NCBI RefSeq assembly: GCF_918697925.1
Contig: NZ_CAKKMF010000020.1
Coordinates: 1-64,000, forward strand
Direction of reading: 5' to 3'
From: Arthrobacter sp. Bi26
GTDB taxonomy: Bacteria; Actinomycetota; Actinomycetes; Actinomycetales; Micrococcaceae
Length of the DNA stretch: 64,000 bases
The notes under the pieces are model-generated. The model made no database searches. It had not been told where the DNA came from and worked only from the letters and a program-made list of their open reading frames with translations. Shown here in pieces: positions 1 to 9,350 of the stretch. Every line of letters begins with the position of its first letter. The first letter of the stretch is position 1. Position numbers and translations under genes: made by a program.

Positions 1-1
1 G

Positions 2-1357
2 CGCGGGAGCGCCGTCCCCAAACGACGCTCCGGCTCGGGCCGGAGGGATATGTTGGCAGAATTCGCACGAAATGTCGTGGCCTACCTGCAGGCGGATGAC
101 GCAGCTGACGGTTCGCTGCTTGCCCTTTTCACTGACACCGATGCGAACACTCCCGGCAAAAGCAGTGCGTGGGCGGGCCTGCTCAAGGAGCTCGAGCTGG
201 CCCTCGAGGCAGCCGGCCTGCCTTTGCGGGACGCCTGGATTATCGGTGCTGAGTTCTGGCGCAACGCGTACTGCGATGATCCGGAGTGCTGCGGGACGCC
301 CGGCCGGCCGGTCGAGCAGATCAAGAACAGCCGGCTCAACGCCGAGATGGTTTACCGCGGCAGCAGCGTCGGAGCCGTCCCCGGCGCGCAAGGGACTCAC
401 CCGGCGCCGCTGCCTGTGGACCCCGCGGTGCGCGCGGCCGAGTGCGGCTGGGCGGAACAATTCTCCCCGCGGCGGCGGGACCGGACACAATTTGATCAGG
501 TGCTCGATGTTTGGACGATGGCCATGCAGGCCGGCACTGTCCGCGAGAATCCCCCCGGCCCGGCGCAGAGCCCCCTGGCCCCTGGGGCCGCCATCCCCGA
601 CGCCGGGACGCCCGACGCAGGGAGTCACCCCGCCGGGAATCTTGATCCCACCAACTTCGATCCCAGGACCGCGGCTCAGCCACTTCAGCTCTCACCCGAA
701 CTGGCGGGCTACCTGCGGGCCAGCCTGTGCATTCCGTCATGGCGGGACGCCGTGCTCGTCATGGCGGCGGCCGGACGGTCCGCAGCCGAATGCGGCGCTG
801 AGGACTTCGGCATGTTCGACGCGGAGGCCGGGTCCGACGCCTTCCCCCGATCCACGTTCGGCTCACGGCTCGGACCGACGCCTAGTCCTCTGTCAGGGCC
901 CGTGTCGGACCGCATGCCCGATCGCACTTCCGACCCCGCCTCCCGTTCCATGTCCGTTCCGGGGTCACCGCTGCCGGAGGCGTCTGCCACCGGCGGGCCC
1001 ACTACTGGCACGGTTCCGGTTGCCGAGGCGGTCCCGGGTTACGGGGAAGTCCTGCTCGGACTGGCGCCATCAGTCCCGGATTGGACCCTGATGGTCGGGC
1101 TCGAGCGGGTCCTGGAGCGGCTCGGCGGTTTGGGTGACGGGGAGTCAACTGCAGCTGCCGTGACGGCACGGGGTTGGATCGAATGGTGCCGTGGCCGCGG
1201 CTCCTACGCCGACGCCTTGTACAAGCAGGCCCTGCAGGAGCACCCGGGATACAGGCTCGCGGAACTGCTGGCGGAGCTTGGCCGGCGCGGCACCCTGTGC
1301 GGCTGGGCGGCCAGGCGTGAGGCCGCCTGGCAGAAATTTGCGCCCGACGCGGCATGA
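2..1357 (+). CDS. DUF4192 family protein, 5' partial
   Basis: The reading frame is open to the first base of the window, so the start lies outside and about 451 codons are visible; an internal ATG at position 50 is not taken as the start. The visible N-terminal part (alternating hydrophobic strands, then AWIIGAEFW and the cysteine-containing CDDPECCGTPGRP stretch) matches actinobacterial DUF4192 proteins, whose function is unknown. The middle (about 560-1020) is Pro/Ala/Gly-rich and looks like a disordered linker. The C-terminal part (from about 1040) is helical with a TPR-like flavour (WCRGRGSYADALYKQAL...GYRLAELL). No signal peptide or membrane segment is visible in the part present. The family assignment is from recognition of the motif region. 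Confidence 0.75.
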   Translation, partial: RGSAVPKRRSGSGRRDMLAEFARNVVAYLQADDAADGSLLALFTDTDANTPGKSSAWAGLLKELELALEAAGLPLRDAWIIGAEFWRNAYCDDPECCGTPGRPVEQIKNSRLNAEMVYRGSSVGAVPGAQGTHPAPLPVDPAVRAAECGWAEQFSPRRRDRTQFDQVLDVWTMAMQAGTVRENPPGPAQSPLAPGAAIPDAGTPDAGSHPAGNLDPTNFDPRTAAQPLQLSPELAGYLRASLCIPSWRDAVLVMAAAGRSAAECGAEDFGMFDAEAGSDAFPRSTFGSRLGPTPSPLSGPVSDRMPDRTSDPASRSMSVPGSPLPEASATGGPTTGTVPVAEAVPGYGEVLLGLAPSVPDWTLMVGLERVLERLGGLGDGESTAAAVTARGWIEWCRGRGSYADALYKQALQEHPGYRLAELLAELGRRGTLCGWAARREAAWQKFAPDAA

Positions 1358-1477
1358 GCAACTGACGCGGCCGGGAAGCCGCCGCAAAATTGTGGACCCG
1401 GTGTCCCGAAGGCACTCAGCGTGAAAACCGTGAGACAATGGTTGCCGAGACCCGGTTGGGTCCGTGTATCAAGTGCT

Positions 1478-1509
1478 CTAAATGTTCCTTGGAAACAGGG
1501 AACATTTAG
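1478..1509. promoter_or_regulatory. AT-rich inverted repeat upstream of sigA
   Basis: Perfect 11-bp arms CTAAATGTTCC (1478-1488) and GGAACATTTAG (1499-1509) flank a 10-nt loop, in the 283-bp gap between the DUF4192 gene and sigA. There is no T-tract after the stem. It could be a terminator for the upstream gene or an operator or mRNA hairpin of the sigA leader. A smaller GACCC/GGGTC hairpin lies at 1449-1462. Nothing else coding is seen in the gap. Confidence 0.5.
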
Positions 1510-1575
1510 GCCATCCCAGCAGTTCTACTAAGTGGCTCTGCTGGTCGTGGTTTGCACCTGGTGTTGAACACGGAC

Positions 1576-1608
1576 TTGACAGGGTCATAGTGGTGTTGCC
1601 CGTATGGT
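1576..1608 (+). promoter_or_regulatory. Candidate sigA promoter elements
   Basis: A perfect -35-like TTGACA sits at 1576-1581 and a -10-like TATGGT at 1603-1608, about 33 bp before the sigA start. The 21-bp spacing is longer than the usual 16-19, so at least one element may not be the real one. Confidence 0.25.
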
Positions 1609-1640
1609 GATTCCGCAGACCGCAGCTAGAAAGGTTTTCA

Positions 1641-2978
<1,338 letters not shown>

Positions 2979-3013
2979 GCGCCCACTGGCCACAGGCCAG
3001 GCGAAGTTCACAC

Positions 3014-3076
3014 CAACGCGGGGTCACATCCCGCCCGTCCTCATCGGAGGAACGGGCCGGACGTGGCCCCGCGTTG
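3014..3076 (+). terminator. Nested stem-loop downstream of sigA
   Basis: Ten-bp outer arms CAACGCGGGG (3014-3023) and CCCCGCGTTG (3067-3076) enclose a second hairpin (CCCGT.CCTC/GAGG..ACGGG). It lies 35 bp past the sigA stop. It is a likely transcription terminator without a clear U-tract. Confidence 0.55.
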
Positions 3077-3157
3077 CTGTTGATGCAGCCAAGTAGGTCG
3101 CTGTTGATGCCGCCACGTTGCTTGGTGAGCGTAGCCCACGGGAAAACGTCACTTAAC

Positions 3158-3194
3158 GAATCAGGGCCCCTCCGGTATGGAGGGGCCCTGATTC
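3158..3194. terminator. Bidirectional terminator hairpin
   Basis: Perfect 16-bp inverted repeat, arms 3158-3173 and 3179-3194, with loop GGTAT. It sits between convergent sigA (+) and the small DUF7455 gene (-), as expected of a terminator serving both strands. Confidence 0.8.
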
Positions 3195-3250
3195 AGTGTC
3201 TCAGGTCGCCCGGAACCCTGTGGGGCGCCGAAACGAAACCGGTGTGCGGT

Positions 3251-3472
3251 CTAGTCGACCGGAACCGGGGCCTTCTGGTGAAGGCGGTCAGTCTCGTCAT
3301 GCCAGTCTGAGCTGAGCGGCTTGAGTGTCGGCTCTACGGCGCGTGCGTGGTGGCCGCAGAAAAGAAGCTCACCGCCGGAGGCACCGAGAACAACTCGGAC
3401 ATATGCCTGTGCTCCGCAACGATCGCACCGGTCTGCGGCGGTCAGTGTGCGGTCCGCAACTGCTGTTGTCAT
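3251..3472 (-). CDS. DUF7455 family small zinc-ribbon-like protein
   Basis: A 73-residue protein beginning MTTAVADRTL with the core DRCDRCGAQAYVRV followed by ELLFCGHHAR. The CxxC and CxHH pairs look like a small zinc-binding knuckle typical of DUF7455 proteins in Actinobacteria; the function is unknown. The start at 3472 is chosen over an upstream in-frame ATG (3535) because AAGGAGG lies about 8 nt before it. The gene is convergent with sigA and divergent from the topoisomerase gene, an arrangement I have seen repeatedly in Micrococcaceae. Confidence 0.85.
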   Translation of the reverse strand: MTTAVADRTLTAADRCDRCGAQAYVRVVLGASGGELLFCGHHARAVEPTLKPLSSDWHDETDRLHQKAPVPVD

Positions 3473-3723
3473 GTTCGGCCTCCTTAGTAGATCGGTATAC
3501 CTATATAACCAGCATTCGTGGCCAAACCATGGCACGGATGGCCTTCTTTCGCTGTCCGCGTATCACGTCTCAGTAACGGCGAGTGGGCGGAGAGCGCCTG
3601 CGGGGAGTGGCAAACCGTCGATGACCCGGAGTCCGACTAATCTAGGAAGAGCGTCAAATTCTGTGACTGCCCACCTTTGCACGCTGCAGGGGCGGTCCCG
3701 ATCCTGTAAGGAGTTCACGACCC

Positions 3724-5832
3724 GTGGCACCCAGTTCTGATTACACCGCCCGGCACCTCTCCGTGCTGGAGGGCCTCGAGGCCGTCCGTAAGCGCCCGGG
3801 TATGTACATCGGCTCCACGGACTCCCGCGGACTCATGCACTGCCTCTGGGAAATCATCGACAACTCCGTCGACGAGGCCTTGGCCGGCTTCGGCCACGAC
3901 ATCAAGATCATCCTCCATGCGGATAACTCGGTGGAGATCCACGACGACGGCCGTGGCGTTCCGGTGGACGTCGAACCGAAAACCGGGCTGACCGGCGTCG
4001 AGGTGGTATTCACCAAACTGCACGCCGGCGGAAAGTTTGGCGGCGGCTCCTACACCGCTTCCGGCGGTCTGCACGGCGTTGGCGCTTCCGTGGTCAACGC
4101 GCTCTCGGCCCGCCTCGACGTCGAAGTGGACCGCGGCGGCAAGACGTACAAGATGTCCTTCCGCCGCGGGGAGCCTGGCCGGTTCAAGGATCCGGGCACG
4201 AAGCCGGACCCCGCGACCCTCTTCGAACCCTTCATTGACGGCTCCGTGCTGGATGTCGTGGGGAAGGCCAAGCGCGGTGTGACCGGAACCCGGATCCGCT
4301 ACTGGGCGGACCGCCAGATCTTCACGCCCGACGCCAAATTCTCCTACGATGACCTCGCCGCACGTGCCCGCCAGACCTCGTTCCTGGTCCCCGGACTGAA
4401 GCTCACGGTCCGGGATGAACGCCGGGTTGCCGGCACGCCCGGCGAATCCGGCCCGCACGAGGAGGTCTTCCACCACGACGGCGGCATCTCCGAGTTTGTC
4501 GACTTCCTCGCCGCCGACCCGGCCGTCACGGACATCTGGCGCCTCCACGGTGCCGGGAAATTCAAGGAAACCGTCCCCGTCCTCGACGAAAAGGGCCACA
4601 GCCAGCTCGCGGAGGTCGAACGCGACTGCGAGGTCGACGTCGCGCTGCGCTGGGGCATCGGCTACGACAGCACGGTCCGCACCTTCGTCAACATCATTTC
4701 CACGCCGAAGGGCGGTACCCACCAGTCCGGCTTCGAGCAGGCCCTGCTCAAGACGTTCCGCAAGGCCGTGGAGACCAATGCCCGCAAGCTCAAGGCCGGC
4801 AACGACAAGATCGAAAAAGACGACATCTTCGCCGGCCTGACCGCAGTCCTGACCGTCCGGCTGGCCGAACCTCAGTTCGAGGGCCAGACCAAGGAAATCC
4901 TGGGCACGTCCGCCGTGCGGGCCATCGTGGCCAAGGTGGTGGAACAGGAGATCAGCGCCAAGCTGACGTCCGCGAACCGCAACGACAAGGCCCAGTCCGC
5001 GCTGCTGCTGGAAAAGATCGTCAGCGAGATGAAGTCCCGCATCTCCGCGCGGGTCCACAAGGAAACCCAGCGCCGGAAGAATGCACTGGAAACCTCATCC
5101 ATGCCCACCAAGCTCGCCGACTGCCGCACGGACGACGTCGGACGCTCCGAACTGTTCATCGTCGAAGGTGACTCCGCACTCGGCACCGCCAAGCTGGCGA
5201 GGTCCTCCGACTTCCAGGCGCTCCTGCCGATCCGCGGCAAAATCCTCAACGTCCAGAAGGCCTCTGTGGGGGACATGCTCTCCAATGCAGAGTGCGCGGC
5301 CCTGATCCAGGTGGTGGGAGCCGGCTCGGGCCGGACGTTCGACATCAGCGCCGCCCGGTACGGCAAGGTGATCCTGATGACCGACGCCGACGTCGACGGC
5401 GCCCACATCCGGACCCTGCTCCTGACGCTCTTCTTCCGCTACATGCGCCCGATGATCGACGAGGGCCGAGTCTTCGCCGCCGTCCCGCCGCTGCACCGGG
5501 TGGAGGTGGTCAACGCCGGCCAGAAGGCCAACGAGATGATCTACACCTACTCCGAGGCCGAGCTCCATGTCCTGCTGGCGCGGCTCGCAAAAGAGGGCAA
5601 GCGCTACAAGGAGCCGATCCAGCGCTACAAGGGTCTGGGTGAGATGGACGCCGAGCAGCTGGCCGAAACCACCATGGACCCCCGTCACCGGACTCTCCGC
5701 AAGGTCGGGATCGAGAACGCCAAGCAGGCCGAAGAGACGTTCGACCTCCTTATGGGCTCGGACGTGGCGCCCCGCAAGGACTTCATCATTGCAGGCGCCG
5801 CAAACCTGGACCGGGAGCGCATCGACGCCTGA
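3724..5832 (+). CDS. parE: DNA topoisomerase IV subunit B (ParE; GyrB paralogue)
   Basis: ATPase subunit of a type IIA topoisomerase. The 702-residue protein has a GHKL ATPase domain (E43 in EIIDNSVDEAL; DDGRGVPVD near 77; GGLHGVGASVVNALS) and a transducer domain. The TOPRIM domain has EGDSALGTAK (E about 481) and TDADVDGAHI (about 553), and the tail motif YKGLGEMDAEQLAETTMD is present. The GTG start at 3724 follows AAGGAG with an 8-10 nt spacer. The partner subunit A gene lies 15 kb away on the other strand (20583-23111). The distance from any recF/dnaA context supports the paralogue (ParE-like) rather than the replication-origin gyrB. A GyrB designation cannot be fully excluded from sequence alone. 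Confidence 0.88.
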   Translation: MAPSSDYTARHLSVLEGLEAVRKRPGMYIGSTDSRGLMHCLWEIIDNSVDEALAGFGHDIKIILHADNSVEIHDDGRGVPVDVEPKTGLTGVEVVFTKLHAGGKFGGGSYTASGGLHGVGASVVNALSARLDVEVDRGGKTYKMSFRRGEPGRFKDPGTKPDPATLFEPFIDGSVLDVVGKAKRGVTGTRIRYWADRQIFTPDAKFSYDDLAARARQTSFLVPGLKLTVRDERRVAGTPGESGPHEEVFHHDGGISEFVDFLAADPAVTDIWRLHGAGKFKETVPVLDEKGHSQLAEVERDCEVDVALRWGIGYDSTVRTFVNIISTPKGGTHQSGFEQALLKTFRKAVETNARKLKAGNDKIEKDDIFAGLTAVLTVRLAEPQFEGQTKEILGTSAVRAIVAKVVEQEISAKLTSANRNDKAQSALLLEKIVSEMKSRISARVHKETQRRKNALETSSMPTKLADCRTDDVGRSELFIVEGDSALGTAKLARSSDFQALLPIRGKILNVQKASVGDMLSNAECAALIQVVGAGSGRTFDISAARYGKVILMTDADVDGAHIRTLLLTLFFRYMRPMIDEGRVFAAVPPLHRVEVVNAGQKANEMIYTYSEAELHVLLARLAKEGKRYKEPIQRYKGLGEMDAEQLAETTMDPRHRTLRKVGIENAKQAEETFDLLMGSDVAPRKDFIIAGAANLDRERIDA

Positions 5833-6003
5833 TGTCCCGCCGGCGGGTACGGGCCGTGCGACAGAGATCCCTCCCGTCGCGGCTGCCCCGCCGGCACCTG
5901 GCTCGCCCAACCTTTGCCCAAGGTGCTTCCGATAGCTTCATCTCACCGATGCGGGCAAAGGACGCCCGGATTCGGATTCCGCAGCCGAATCCAGGAGACC
6001 CCT

Positions 6004-7530
6004 ATGAAGCAACGCCGGAATATCCGCCGCGCGGCCATCGCCGCCTCGATCGGATTGGCGGCCAGCCTTGCGCCGCCCGCACTCGCTGACAACGGAACAA
6101 ACACGGCATCCCTGCGTGCCGCCGTGTCGGCGAAGAACATCATGAAGCATCTCGCATCGCTCCAGGCGGTCGCGGACGCCAACGGCGGCACCCGCGCTGC
6201 CAGCACTCCCGGCTATGAAGCCTCCGCCCGGTACATCGAGCGGAAGTTGCGGGCCGCCGGCTACACCCCGGTCCGCCAAACTTTCCCCTACGACCGCTAT
6301 GACACGGTCTCGGCCTCCATGGAGCGGCTATCGCCATCCCCAAGAAGCTACACCTATGACGCCCCGGACGGCTTCCTCGATATGGTCTACTCCGGTTCCG
6401 GCGACGTCACTGCCCCGCTGGCCGCCGTCGACATCAACCTGGCCGGTGACCGGGCCTCCACCAGCGGCTGCGAGGCAGCTGACTTCGGCGCGTTCACACC
6501 GGGCAGCATCGCCCTGATCCAGCGCGGCACGTGCACCTTCCGGATCAAAGCGGACAACGCCGCCGCGGCCGGAGCAGCCGGCGTCATCATCTTCAACCAG
6601 GGCAATGACGACCCGGGCGACGAGCGCTTTGCCTTGTTCGGCGGCACGCTGGACGCGCCTCAGGCCAGTCTCCCTGTGGTCAGCACCAGCTTCGCGACCG
6701 GCGCCGAACTCGCCGGGCTGACAGGCGTCAGCATGCACCTCTCCGTGAACGCCACCGTCACCGCACTGACGTCCTTCAACATCCTGGCCGACACCGGCGG
6801 ACGTGCGGACCGCACCGTCCTGGTGGGGGCGCATCTCGATTCCGTGCCTGAGGGGCCCGGCATCAACGACAACGGCACCGGGACCGCCTCCATCCTGGAG
6901 ACGGCGATCCAGTTGAAGGCGTCCCGCCAGACCCCGGTCAACAGGGTCCGCTTCGCCTTCTGGGGAGGAGAGGAGCCCGGACTCATCGGCTCGGACTACT
7001 ACGCTTCCCAGCTGACGGCGAGCCAGATAAAGACTCACGCGGTCAACCTCAACTTCGATATGGTCGGCTCGCCGAACTTTGTCCGGTACGTCTACGACGG
7101 CGACGGTTCCTCCTTCGGCACGAAGGGCCCCAACGGCTCCGGGCTCGTCGAGAAGGTCTTCGTGGACTACTTCAAGTCCCAGAACCTGCCCACCGCGCCG
7201 ACGGAGTTTGACGGGCGCTCGGACTACTCCGGGTTCATCAACAACGGGATTCCTGCGGGCGGCCTGTTCACGGGCGCGGAAGGCATCAAGACCGTGGAGG
7301 AGGCGGCGGTGTTCGGCGGGACAGCGAATGTTGCGCATGACTCCTGCTACCACCAGGCCTGCGACACGATCGGCAACGTCAACACCACCGTGCTGGAGCA
7401 AATGGCCGACGCGATCGCCCACTCCACACTGACCTTCGCCATGACCACCTCGGCGGTCAATGGATCCGCCAAGGGCAACGGCTCCGGGAACGTCGACCTC
7501 CAGTTCAAGGCCAGCAAGCTGCTGAAATAA
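6004..7530 (+). CDS. Secreted M28 family metallopeptidase with PA domain
   Basis: Probable extracellular zinc aminopeptidase. The 508-residue product starts with a signal peptide (MKQRRNIRRAAIAASIGLAA..., predicted cleavage after PALA). A protease-associated (PA) domain follows (CEAADFGAFTPGSIALIQRG...GAAGVIIFNQG). The M28 catalytic domain has zinc ligands in GAHLDSV (H277, D279), GINDNGTG (D about 289), the catalytic pair in WGGEEPG (about 322), NFDMVGS and a late His in YHQACDT. The ATG at 6004 has AGGAG at 5993-5997. An upstream ATG (5914) is rejected because it would bury the signal peptide. The gap from parE (170 bp) suggests its own promoter. Confidence 0.92.
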   Translation: MKQRRNIRRAAIAASIGLAASLAPPALADNGTNTASLRAAVSAKNIMKHLASLQAVADANGGTRAASTPGYEASARYIERKLRAAGYTPVRQTFPYDRYDTVSASMERLSPSPRSYTYDAPDGFLDMVYSGSGDVTAPLAAVDINLAGDRASTSGCEAADFGAFTPGSIALIQRGTCTFRIKADNAAAAGAAGVIIFNQGNDDPGDERFALFGGTLDAPQASLPVVSTSFATGAELAGLTGVSMHLSVNATVTALTSFNILADTGGRADRTVLVGAHLDSVPEGPGINDNGTGTASILETAIQLKASRQTPVNRVRFAFWGGEEPGLIGSDYYASQLTASQIKTHAVNLNFDMVGSPNFVRYVYDGDGSSFGTKGPNGSGLVEKVFVDYFKSQNLPTAPTEFDGRSDYSGFINNGIPAGGLFTGAEGIKTVEEAAVFGGTANVAHDSCYHQACDTIGNVNTTVLEQMADAIAHSTLTFAMTTSAVNGSAKGNGSGNVDLQFKASKLLK

Positions 7531-7537
7531 CAGCGCA

Positions 7538-7587
7538 GGCCGCCAAGCCGGGCCGCTTCGCCGGCCGCTAAGCCGGGCCGCTTCGCC
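7538..7587. repeat. 25-bp tandem duplication before a terminator
   Basis: Two adjacent 25-bp copies, 7538-7562 and 7563-7587, differ at one base (C7544/T7569). The second copy supplies the left arm of the terminator that follows. Confidence 0.75.
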
Positions 7588-7614
7588 GTTCTTCTGGCGG
7601 GGCGGCCCGGCGTT
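7572..7614. terminator. Terminator between convergent M28 peptidase and M56 protease genes
   Basis: Arms GCCGGGCCGC (7572-7581) and GCGGCCCGGC (7602-7611) with an inner CGCC/GGCG stem, followed by GTTT. It sits between two convergent genes. Confidence 0.75.
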
Positions 7615-7647
7615 TGAGCGCGATGATCAGATTGGCTGGGGCCGGCC

Positions 7648-8637
7648 CTAGCCGAGCAGGCCGGGGACCAGCAGCAGGGCCGTCGGCACGGCCAGCAGCA
7701 GCACACAGCAGGCCAGGACGACGGCGCGCAGCGGTTCCGACAGCGGCGGCCGGGGCGAGAGCAGGCGGCTGACCCGGGACGCCGTCGTACCGGCCGAGCC
7801 AGTGCCTCCAGTGGCGCCGGGCTGGCTGGAGTCGACGTCGGACAGGCCGGGCTCGCCGAACGCCAAGCGTGCCGCGGGGGTGGCCGGTGAACCGCTGGCC
7901 ACAATGGCAATCGCCTTGATGAGGGTCGCCTTGCTCTCTGTCTTGAGCGCGACGTCGTCGGCCAGCATTTCGATCAGGGAGTTGACCGATTCCTGCGCCA
8001 GCCGGGTGGTGGGGAGCCATGGCAGGGCCTGGCGCCACGCGGCGAAGGCCCACAGCAGGAGGTGGTGGCGCTGGCTCAGGTGCGCGTTCTCGTGAATCAG
8101 CACGGCACGCAGCTCATCGGGCTCCAGGGCGGCCATGAGCCCGTCGGAGAGAACAGTCACGGACCGTGCGCCGCCGGGCAGGCAGTACGCCACGGGGGAG
8201 TCCACGTTCAGGACCATGGTCCCCGGGCCGTCAGAGGACGGTGAGGCCAGAAGGTCCAGCAGTTCGCGGTGGCGCCGGCGCTGTCGCTGGATCTTGTAGT
8301 AGGTCAGCAGCAGGGTGAAAACAAGGTGCGCCGTCAGTAGGGCCGCGGCCGAGAGCGCAAAAATGTGCCAGAAGCCCAGATCGGTAGTGGGGGCATTGTT
8401 GAAGACCATCCCCGCCAGGGCCCGCAGGCCGGAGAGCAGGCTATCCCCGATCGGCTCGAGCCCGTAGACCAGCATGGCACCGATCATGGACAGGCCACCG
8501 GCCAGGGCGATCGCCTGCCACAGCAGCATCGCCGTGAAAGGGGAGCGGGCCGGCCACTGGGCACGGGAGAGGAGGATAGGCACCGGCCACGCCAATGCTA
8601 TCGCCAGGACCGCCAGAAAATATGAGGTCCAGAACAT
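7648..8637 (-). CDS. M56 family membrane metalloprotease (BlaR1/MecR1-like, no sensor domain)
   Basis: Integral membrane zinc protease of the antirepressor class. The 329-residue protein has N-terminal hydrophobic helices (FLAVLAIALAWPVPILL, then two more segments to about residue 120). A cytoplasmic gluzincin domain with HENAH (in AVLIHENAHLSQRHH) and a downstream EMLAD follows, then a final C-terminal helix (VVLACCVLLLAVPTALLLVPGLL). It lacks the extracellular penicillin-binding sensor domain of true BlaR1. In BlaR1 systems the protease inactivates BlaI; here it is encoded 6 bp downstream of a BlaI homologue, so the two form one operon. The sensed signal is unknown. No beta-lactamase gene lies nearby; the divergent neighbours are the cyd genes. 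Confidence 0.9.
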   Translation of the reverse strand: MFWTSYFLAVLAIALAWPVPILLSRAQWPARSPFTAMLLWQAIALAGGLSMIGAMLVYGLEPIGDSLLSGLRALAGMVFNNAPTTDLGFWHIFALSAAALLTAHLVFTLLLTYYKIQRQRRRHRELLDLLASPSSDGPGTMVLNVDSPVAYCLPGGARSVTVLSDGLMAALEPDELRAVLIHENAHLSQRHHLLLWAFAAWRQALPWLPTTRLAQESVNSLIEMLADDVALKTESKATLIKAIAIVASGSPATPAARLAFGEPGLSDVDSSQPGATGGTGSAGTTASRVSRLLSPRPPLSEPLRAVVLACCVLLLAVPTALLLVPGLLG

Positions 8638-8643
8638 CGGGCG

Positions 8644-9030
8644 CTAGTTGCGGCCCAATAGCTTGCGCAGGGTTTCTGCTTCGTTGTCCGTGACGGAACC
8701 AATGAACCGGGCAAGGACGGCCTCGCGGTCCGGGGCCGAGCCGAGGACCTCGTGCATGAGCTCCGCGGTGTGGTCCGCGCGGCTCGAGACAGCCTGGTAG
8801 CGGTGCGGGCGGGTGCCGCGTTCGCGTTCAACAAGGCCCTTGCGCTCGAGGCGGGAGAGCACGGTCAGCACCGTGGTGACCGCGAGGTCCTTGCCCACGT
8901 GTCCGGCCGTGCCGTCCTGGGGGTGAGTGCTCTGCGCGAGGAGGTCCCGCAACGTGTTGGCCGTCGCAGCTTCTTGGCCTGCCCAGAGCAGGTCCATCAC
9001 TGCCCGTTCCAGTTCACCGAGACTTGCCAT
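8644..9030 (-). CDS. BlaI/MecI/CopY family transcriptional repressor
   Basis: A 128-residue winged-helix repressor: MASLGELERAVMDLLW at the start, LAVTTVLTVLSRLERKGLVERE as the recognition-helix/wing region, then a C-terminal dimerisation and cleavage region. The start at 9030 is preferred over the ATG at 9039. The Shine-Dalgarno AGAAGG directly abuts the upstream ATG but is 9 nt from this one. It is the first gene of a two-gene operon with the M56 protease. The palindrome TTCTAC-N5-GTAGAA lies upstream of it and twice upstream of divergent cydA, so it probably represses itself and cydABDC (inference). Confidence 0.92.
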   Translation of the reverse strand: MASLGELERAVMDLLWAGQEAATANTLRDLLAQSTHPQDGTAGHVGKDLAVTTVLTVLSRLERKGLVERERGTRPHRYQAVSSRADHTAELMHEVLGSAPDREAVLARFIGSVTDNEAETLRKLLGRN

Positions 9031-9145
9031 TGCGTACATCCTTCTATGACTGCAGCACCGGCGTCGTGCTGGGAAAATGCTGGTGCCTGCCGGTGCGCTA
9101 TATGTGAATACTTCAGTTACAAATTTAGCGTGTTTTGCGCATTCT

Positions 9146-9162
9146 TTCTACATGAAGTAGAA
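9146..9162. promoter_or_regulatory. Putative BlaI-type operator 1 (blaI side)
   Basis: TTCTAC-ATGAA-GTAGAA, a perfect 6-bp-arm dyad about 115 bp upstream of the blaI start. Two further copies lie near cydA. BlaI-family repressors bind short dyads ending in TAC/GTA-type half sites, which agrees with the form. Confidence 0.7.
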
Positions 9163-9276
9163 CACGGCCGTTCGGCGTGTCGGACGGCCGGTCTGGAGCG
9201 CCGGGACGGCGCCAGTCCGACCATTGCAGGCCGTGACGCGCCGTGGGAGTCTGAGTTACGGGGAAGCGCCGTTGTG

Positions 9277-9293
9277 TTCTACACTCTGTAGAA
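9277..9293. promoter_or_regulatory. Putative BlaI-type operator 2 (cydA side)
   Basis: TTCTAC-ACTCT-GTAGAA, same dyad as operator 1, 58 bp before the cydA start, where a promoter would be expected (weak TTGTGT at 9272-9277). Confidence 0.7.
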
Positions 9294-9299
9294 GACTTA

Positions 9300-9318
9300 C
9301 TTCTACGCCGCGTAGAAG
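9300..9318. promoter_or_regulatory. Putative BlaI-type operator 3 (cydA side)
   Basis: CTTCTAC-GCCGC-GTAGAAG, the longest copy (7-bp arms). It is centred 24 bp downstream of the centre of operator 2, and its end is 32 bp before the cydA start. Confidence 0.7.
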
Positions 9319-9350
9319 TTGCTCGGACCTAGCCAAAAGTAGGGACTGCC

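Noticed and set aside
1478-1509. LexA box upstream of sigA
   Set aside because: The half-sites are GTTCC...GGAAC with a 10-nt gap, not the actinobacterial GAAC-N4-GTTC arrangement.
5914-6003. N-terminal extension of the M28 peptidase from an upstream ATG
   Set aside because: It would bury the signal peptide; the ATG at 6004 has AGGAG at the right distance.
9271-9293. Rex (NADH-responsive) site before cydA
   Set aside because: TTGTGTTCTACACT lacks the TTGTGA...TCACAA dyad; the BlaI-type palindrome explains the symmetry.
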